Source of the DNA: Giesbergeria sp.
GTDB taxonomy: Bacteria > Pseudomonadota > Gammaproteobacteria > Burkholderiales > Burkholderiaceae_C
Length of the DNA stretch: 11,672 nucleotides
Assembly (NCBI GenBank): GCA_030690515.1
Contig: JAUYGP010000700.1
Location: forward strand, 1-11,672
Direction of reading: 5' to 3'
Shown piece after piece: positions 7,688-11,672 of this stretch. The position numbers and the translations under genes were made by a program. Below the pieces are notes generated by a model. It did not search any database. It had not been told where the DNA came from and was given only the letters and a program-made list of their open reading frames with translations. The number at the start of each line of letters is the position of its first letter. Position 1 is the stretch's first letter.

Positions 7688-7707
7688 GGGGCGGCGCACT
7701 GCGCCCC
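7688..7707 (-). terminator. Second GC-rich hairpin 3' of fliC copy 1
   Basis: GGGGCG (7688-7693) and CGCCCC (7702-7707) form a 6-bp stem with an 8-nt loop, between the flagellin stop codon and the longer hairpin. On the minus strand it is followed by GTTCAAACG rather than a T run. It could add to termination or protect the mRNA 3' end; it could also be a chance feature of GC-rich DNA. Confidence 0.4.
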
Positions 7708-7723
7708 GCATTACCCGTGCCAA

Positions 7724-9232
7724 TCAGCGCAGCAAGGCCAGAACGCCCTGCGGCAGTTGGTTGGCCTGCGCCACCATCGCGGTACCGGCCTGCTGCAGGA
7801 TCTGTGCGCGCGACAGGTTCGCGGTTTCTGCCGCAAAGTCGGCATCCAGAATACGGCTGCGTGAGGACGAGAGATTCTCCGAAGTCACTTGCAGGTTATT
7901 GATCGACGTTTCGAAACGCGACTGCAAGGCACCGAGTTTGGCACGCTCACCGTTGATAAAGCCCAAAGCTGAATCCACGGTCTTGAGTGCGTCGGTCGAC
8001 TTGGTGAACGAGGTCACGTCCAGATCCGACACCTTGCGCAACGTGGAAGCCGTCACGCCCGTGGCGCCCAGGGCGGTGGTTGTGGTGGCGTTGGCGCTGT
8101 AGGACTTATCGGAATCGAGGGTGATGTAGCCCCCGGTGACAACCGCATCAGCCGTTGCGCTTGTGCTGTTGTCCAGCGCTGCAGTAGCACCTGCCGTGAT
8201 GGTGGCGCCCGTTGTGTCACGTGCCAGCTTTTGCACCGTGGTCACACCAGCATTCGTCGCACCACCGTCACCCACCAGGATGTTGTTGCCCGAGGTGTTG
8301 CTCAGGATTACACCCGTACCTGCACTGTTGAGTTGCGCAACAATGCCGGTCTTGGACGACTTTTCGTTGATGGCGGAAACAGCGTTCGACAGGCCGTCCG
8401 CGCCTGTGATTGCACTGATCGAGAACGAAACGGTCTCATTGGTGCTGTTGTCCGAACGCAGCGTCAGGCTGTAAGCGCCGGCCGTGCCAAAGGTCACTTG
8501 TGCTTCGGTACGCGCCGTGGCGGTCACGCCCGTGCTTTGCGTTTGCAGGTTGATGGCGTCAGCGGTGATCTTGGCAGTGTCGTTGGCCACCACCGTAATA
8601 TTCTTGCTGCCCAGCGAGCCGTTGATAGCCAGCGTGCCGCCAGCCACACCATTGGTATCGAAGGCCGTGGCCGCCGTGCTGGCCGCCTGGGCTGCTGCAC
8701 CCGAACCCACCACCTGGTTGTTGCCGTACTGGTTGGTGCGCAGGTTGGCCGTGGCCGCCACAATGGTTTGGTTGGCGTTGGCACCTACTTGGAACTGCTG
8801 CGTGCCAAAAGTGCCGTCGAGCAGCTTGGCACCGTTGAATTCGGTGGTTTGCGAGATACGGTCCAGCTCGGAGACGAGCTGCGAGACTTCTTGCTGCAGC
8901 GCCTGGCGGTCGCCTGCACTGTTGGAGGCATTGGCCGATTGCACCGCCAGTTCACGCACCCGTTGCAGGATGTCGCCTGAAGCCTTGAGCGCGCCTTCTG
9001 CCGTCTGGGCCAGCGAAATACCATCGCCTGCATTGCGCACTGCCTGGTTCAAACCACGGATCTGGCTGGTGAAGCGCTCGGAAATGGCCAAACCAGCAGC
9101 ATCGTCTTTGGCGCTGTTGATGCGCAGGCCAGAAGACAGGCGCTGAATCGAGGTGTTGAGCGAGGTCTGGCTCATGCCCAGATTGCGCTGTGCCGTGAGC
9201 GATGCAACATTGGTATTGATGGTAGCTGCCAT
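7724..9232 (-). CDS. fliC: Flagellin FliC, copy 1
   Basis: Filament subunit exported through the flagellar channel and polymerised under the FliD cap. It is 502 residues from the ATG at 9232; the frame is open upstream but the N-terminus MAATINTNVASLTAQRN is the flagellin start, and GGAG precedes it by 6 nt. The N-terminal D0/D1 region (about 1-165) holds RLSSGLRINSAKDDAAGLAI (31-50) and LQRVRELAVQSANASNS (from 89). R91, L95 and E115 line up with the Salmonella TLR5-recognition residues R90, L94 and E114. The middle (about 166-420) is Ser/Thr/Ala/Gly-rich. The C-terminus has SRSRILDADFAAETANLSRAQILQ (split by the conserved Asp) and ends VLALLR. No cysteine is present. It has a good sigma-28 promoter at 9368-9394 and a hairpin terminator. 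It is about 90% identical by eye to the divergent fliC copy 2. Confidence 0.98.
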   Translation of the reverse strand: MAATINTNVASLTAQRNLGMSQTSLNTSIQRLSSGLRINSAKDDAAGLAISERFTSQIRGLNQAVRNAGDGISLAQTAEGALKASGDILQRVRELAVQSANASNSAGDRQALQQEVSQLVSELDRISQTTEFNGAKLLDGTFGTQQFQVGANANQTIVAATANLRTNQYGNNQVVGSGAAAQAASTAATAFDTNGVAGGTLAINGSLGSKNITVVANDTAKITADAINLQTQSTGVTATARTEAQVTFGTAGAYSLTLRSDNSTNETVSFSISAITGADGLSNAVSAINEKSSKTGIVAQLNSAGTGVILSNTSGNNILVGDGGATNAGVTTVQKLARDTTGATITAGATAALDNSTSATADAVVTGGYITLDSDKSYSANATTTTALGATGVTASTLRKVSDLDVTSFTKSTDALKTVDSALGFINGERAKLGALQSRFETSINNLQVTSENLSSSRSRILDADFAAETANLSRAQILQQAGTAMVAQANQLPQGVLALLR

Positions 9233-9282
9233 GACGATCTCCAATAAAGAACTGACTGAATATGGCGTTGCCGCCAAGAGGC

Positions 9283-9302
9283 GCCAGGCAAATCCACCTG
9301 GC
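9283..9302 (-). promoter_or_regulatory. Stem-loop with GGA in the loop in the fliC copy 1 leader
   Basis: On the minus strand GCCAGG and CCTGGC form a 6-bp stem around the 8-nt loop TGGATTTG. A GGA in a hairpin loop, with a second GGA in the ribosome site (GGAG at 9242-9239) about 45 nt downstream, is the layout of known CsrA/RsmA targets, including flagellin leaders in other bacteria. The hairpin is seen; control by CsrA is inference, and GC-rich leaders form such stems by chance. Confidence 0.3.
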
Positions 9303-9367
9303 CTACAGTTCACAGCGCCTTCAGGGCCTTCTGGTGAACGGCGGGTTTTTACCTCCCGTTGCAAATG

Positions 9368-9394
9368 TTTTCGGACGGTGCGGGGAAAACTTTA
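9368..9394 (-). promoter_or_regulatory. Sigma-28 (FliA) promoter for fliC copy 1
   Basis: On the minus strand: TAAAGTTT, 11 nt, TCCGAAAA. The -35 box matches the FliA consensus at 8 of 8 and the -10 box (GCCGATAA) at 6 of 8, with exact spacing. Transcription would start near 9360, giving a leader of about 130 nt. It points only toward fliC copy 1. Confidence 0.85.
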
Positions 9395-9552
9395 GGCATG
9401 AACTTGCAAGTAGTCCGGTTTTTCCTGCGCTTATCCACCCACTGCAGCCACGAGGCCCTGCCCACAATGAACCCATCGTTCCCGTCTTGTCTGCCGGACG
9501 GTGGTTTTCCAACCGGCGCAGATGTTCATTTACAGCCTCTAGGAGCCCCTCC

Positions 9553-11055
9553 ATGGCCGCCACGATCAACACCAACGTCAGTTCGCTCACCGCCCAGCGT
9601 AATCTGGGCATGAGCCAGGCCTCGCTCAACACCTCGATTCAGCGCCTGTCTTCTGGGCTGCGCATCAACAGCGCCAAAGACGATGCCGCTGGTTTGGCCA
9701 TTTCCGAGCGTTTCACCAGCCAGATCCGCGGTTTGAACCAGGCCGCCCGCAATGCCAATGACGGGATTTCTCTGGCCCAGGTGGCAGAAGGGGCCATGAA
9801 GGCAGCCGGCGACATTCTGCAGCGGGTGCGTGAACTGGCGGTGCAGTCGGCCAATGCCTCGAACAGCCCGGGCGACCGCCAGGCACTGCAACAAGAAGTC
9901 ACACAGCTCGTCTCCGAGCTGGACCGCATCTCGCAAACCACCGAGTTCAACGGCGCCAAGCTGCTCGATGGTACCTTTGGCACGCAGCAGTTCCAGGTGG
10001 GCGCCAACGCCAACCAAACCATTGTGGCGGCCACGGCCAACCTGCGCACCAACCAGTATGGCAACAACCAGGTGGTGGGCTCGGGTGCCGATGCCCAGGC
10101 CGCCAGCACCAACGCTGCAGCGTTCGGTACCAACGGTGTGGTGGGCGGTACGCTGGCCATCAACGGCTCGCTGGGCAGCAAGAACATCACGGTGGTGGCG
10201 AACGATACCGCCAAGATCACGGCCGATGCCATCAACCTGCAGACGCAGAGCACGGGTGTGACCGCCACGGCCCGCACCGAAGCACAAGTGACCTTTGGCA
10301 CCGCCGGCGCCTACAGCCTGACGCTGCGTTCAGACAACAGCGCCGACGAAACAGTTTCGTTTTCGATCAGTGCAATCACAGGCGCGGACGGCCTGTCCAG
10401 CGCGGTTTCTGCCATCAACGAGAAGTCATCCAAAACCGGCATCATCGCCCAGCTCAACAGCACGGGCACCGGCGTGATCCTGAGCAACAACACGGGCAAC
10501 AACCTCTTGGTGGGTGATGGTGGCGCAACCAACGGCGGTATCGCTACGGTTCAAAAAATGTCTCGTGATGCCGCTGGCGCTCCTACCACGGTGGGCACAG
10601 CGCGGGCCCTGGCCAATGGCACCGAGGCGGACTCTGTGGTCACCGGTGGCTACATCACCCTGGACTCCGACAAGTCCTACAGTACCAATGCCACCACGAC
10701 CACCGCCCTGGGCGCCACGGGCGTGACGGCTTCCACGTTGCGCAAGGTGTCGGATCTGGACGTAACATCCTTCAACAAATCGACCGACGCACTCAAGACT
10801 GTGGACTCAGCACTGAGCTTCATCAACGGTGAACGCGCCAAGCTCGGCGCCTTGCAGTCGCGCTTTGAAACATCGATCGCCAGCCTGAACATCACCTCTG
10901 AAAACCTCACGGCGTCACGCTCGCGTATCCTGGATGCAGACTTTGCCGCAGAAACTGCCAATCTCTCGCGTGCCCAGATCCTGCAGCAGGCTGGCACCGC
11001 CATGGTGGCGCAGGCCAACCAGATCCCGCAAGGTGTGCTGGCACTGCTGAAATAG
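9553..11055 (+). CDS. fliC: Flagellin FliC, copy 2
   Basis: Second flagellin, 500 residues from the ATG at 9553. The frame is open back to 9262, but the upstream residues are not flagellin-like and AGGAG (9541-9545) sits 7 nt before the chosen ATG. N-terminal MAATINTNVSSLTAQRN, LQRVRELAVQSAN and the C-terminal LDADFAAETANLSRAQILQ all match copy 1. The central domain is also almost the same, which is unusual because that domain normally varies most. Differences cluster at about residues 375-400, including a net two-residue gap, and near the C-terminus (ASLNITSENLTASRS against NNLQVTSENLSSSRS). The last residue is Lys rather than Arg. I find no sigma-28 promoter for this copy. No terminator separates it from the TPR gene 16 bp downstream, so the two are likely cotranscribed. 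FliS and FliD in this window presumably serve both flagellins. Confidence 0.97.
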   Translation: MAATINTNVSSLTAQRNLGMSQASLNTSIQRLSSGLRINSAKDDAAGLAISERFTSQIRGLNQAARNANDGISLAQVAEGAMKAAGDILQRVRELAVQSANASNSPGDRQALQQEVTQLVSELDRISQTTEFNGAKLLDGTFGTQQFQVGANANQTIVAATANLRTNQYGNNQVVGSGADAQAASTNAAAFGTNGVVGGTLAINGSLGSKNITVVANDTAKITADAINLQTQSTGVTATARTEAQVTFGTAGAYSLTLRSDNSADETVSFSISAITGADGLSSAVSAINEKSSKTGIIAQLNSTGTGVILSNNTGNNLLVGDGGATNGGIATVQKMSRDAAGAPTTVGTARALANGTEADSVVTGGYITLDSDKSYSTNATTTTALGATGVTASTLRKVSDLDVTSFNKSTDALKTVDSALSFINGERAKLGALQSRFETSIASLNITSENLTASRSRILDADFAAETANLSRAQILQQAGTAMVAQANQIPQGVLALLK

Positions 11056-11071
11056 GCGCTAGCGCGCATTC

Positions 11072-11672
11072 ATGGCGGCGGCCGACGAAAACGGACACCC
11101 TTCTCAAGACACCGCCACTGTGAACACCACCAAAACCGACCACGAATCAGCCCGCCTGCACGCGGCACTGTCCGCATCCGACTGGCCCCTCCTCCAGCGA
11201 CTTTGCCGACAGGCCCTGCGCAAGAATGGCCGCAACCTGTCTGCGCACCGCCTGCTGGGCTATGCATTGATGCAGCAGCGCAAGACAGAGGACGCCATCA
11301 CCGCATTCAGCCAGGCGCTCGCGCAATGGCCAAATGACGCGGAGCTGCTGATCAATTTTGGCAACCTCTATCTGGAGCAGGCGCGCCACAGCGAAGCCTT
11401 TCCGCTGCTGAAAAAGGTGTGCAAACTGCGACCAGCACAGGCTGTTTGCTGGATCAAGTTGTCGCAATGCTGCTACTTTCTGAACCAGCATGACGAGGGA
11501 TTTCACGCCAGCCAGAAGGCTGCTGCACTGGCGCGCAACGATGAAGAACGCGTGGCTGCGCTGATGCAAAGCGCCATTCAGCGGCGCGAACTAGGCCAGG
11601 TGCGTGAGGCAGTGCAAGACTGCGATACCGCCATCGCACTGCAGCCCCACAACGCCGGCAACTACACCAACA
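11072..11672 (+). CDS. TPR-repeat protein downstream of flagellin (C-terminus cut by window edge)
   Basis: A frame of 200 codons runs from the ATG at 11072 to the right edge without a stop. After a polar N-terminus of about 25 residues it reads as helical pairs of the tetratricopeptide type: SAHRLLGYALMQQRKTEDAI (57-76) with AFSQALAQWPND, then AELLINFGNLYLEQARHSEA with PLLKKVCKLRPAQ, then AVCWIKLSQCCYFLNQHDEG, and a further unit ending REAVQDCDTAIALQPHNAG. The typical W/L-G-Y-A-P pattern is visible, and the repeats suggest a protein-binding scaffold. There is no signal peptide. Only 16 bp follow the flagellin stop and I see no clear ribosome site before the ATG; a GTG at 11120 is an alternative start. 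TPR proteins next to flagellin in related bacteria often carry a C-terminal glycosyltransferase or sulfotransferase domain, so a flagellin-modifying enzyme is possible. That part lies outside the window, so the function is not assigned. Confidence 0.85.
   Translation, partial: MAAADENGHPSQDTATVNTTKTDHESARLHAALSASDWPLLQRLCRQALRKNGRNLSAHRLLGYALMQQRKTEDAITAFSQALAQWPNDAELLINFGNLYLEQARHSEAFPLLKKVCKLRPAQAVCWIKLSQCCYFLNQHDEGFHASQKAAALARNDEERVAALMQSAIQRRELGQVREAVQDCDTAIALQPHNAGNYTN

Larger units (their letters stand above)
9233..9552. other. Intergenic control region between the two flagellin genes
   Basis: This 320-bp gap separates the head-to-head flagellin genes. The left part holds the roughly 130-nt leader of fliC copy 1, including GGAG at 9239-9242 and a stem-loop at 9283-9302. 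The middle holds its sigma-28 promoter (9368-9394). The right part (9395-9552) is the leader side of fliC copy 2, with AGGAG at 9541-9545 and a small GGTT/AACC hairpin around 9503-9514. No open frame here looks like a gene. The two leaders do not resemble each other, in contrast to the coding regions. Confidence 0.8.

Noticed and set aside
8231..8980. Long open frames opposite the flagellin genes (for example plus 8231-8980, minus 9526-10287).
   Set aside because: They lie antisense to the two flagellins, which have full family-level protein matches. The two antisense products resemble each other only because the sense genes are duplicates.
9245..9271. Plus-strand TAAAGAAC-N11-GGCGTTGC as a sigma-28 promoter for fliC copy 2.
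   Set aside because: It matches only 5 of 8 and 4 of 8, lacks the central CGA of the -10 box, and would give a leader of about 280 nt running through the copy 1 promoter region.
9391..9409. A sigma-54-like element on the plus strand upstream of fliC copy 2 (GGCATGAACTTGC).
   Set aside because: The GG to GC spacing is 9 nt, not the required 10. A second GG-N10-GC at 9417-9430 has correct spacing but no other consensus bases.
11057..11066. The perfect 10-bp palindrome GCGCTAGCGC between fliC copy 2 and the TPR gene as a terminator or operator.
   Set aside because: It has no loop or T run, so it is not a terminator, and a single short GC palindrome is likely by chance.
1..11672. CRISPR arrays, tRNA or rRNA genes, insertion sequences, phage or defence genes.
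   Set aside because: I saw no regularly spaced repeats, tRNA-like folds, transposase frames or terminal inverted repeats; every long coding stretch is accounted for by flagellar genes or the TPR gene.

Overview
This window is a core piece of a flagellar locus from a GC-rich beta-proteobacterium, most likely a member of the Comamonadaceae (Acidovorax, Comamonas or Delftia type). The lineage call rests on the flagellin termini, on the E. coli-like gene order (fliE divergent from fliFGHI; fliC, fliD, fliS and fliT together), on sigma-28 (FliA) type promoters, and on a palindromic intergenic element that resembles one I recall from Comamonadaceae genomes. The genus is inference.

Layout from left to right. 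Positions 1-4646 (minus strand) hold the basal-body and export operon fliF-fliG-fliH-fliI. fliI is cut by the left edge, and the genes overlap or nearly abut. Positions 4647-4820 are the divergent control region. fliE (4821-5132) is on the plus strand. Positions 5133-5297 hold an imperfect palindromic repeat and a long perfect hairpin that can terminate transcription from both sides. Positions 5298-7525 (minus strand) hold the filament chaperones and cap, in transcription order fliD, fliS, fliT, with an excellent sigma-28 promoter between fliD and fliS. Positions 7526-7723 hold two GC-rich hairpins that should end the upstream flagellin transcript. Two flagellin genes, about 90% identical as proteins, then stand head to head: fliC copy 1 (minus, 7724-9232) and fliC copy 2 (plus, 9553-11055), separated by 320 bp. 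A TPR-repeat gene (from 11072, plus) starts 16 bp after fliC copy 2 and runs off the right edge.

How the genes work together. FliF forms the MS ring, FliG is the rotor part of the switch, and FliE joins the MS ring to the rod. FliH and FliI are the regulator and ATPase of the flagellar type III export apparatus. FliC subunits form the filament, FliD caps it, FliS is the flagellin chaperone and FliT is the FliD chaperone and feedback regulator. The TPR protein next to flagellin may belong to a flagellin-modification function, but only its N-terminal TPR part is visible.

Most of the window is ordinary flagellar biology. The parts worth a second look are the inverted flagellin pair, the one-sided sigma-28 promoter between the two copies (fliC copy 1 has a good match, copy 2 has none I can find), and the structured leader of fliC copy 1.
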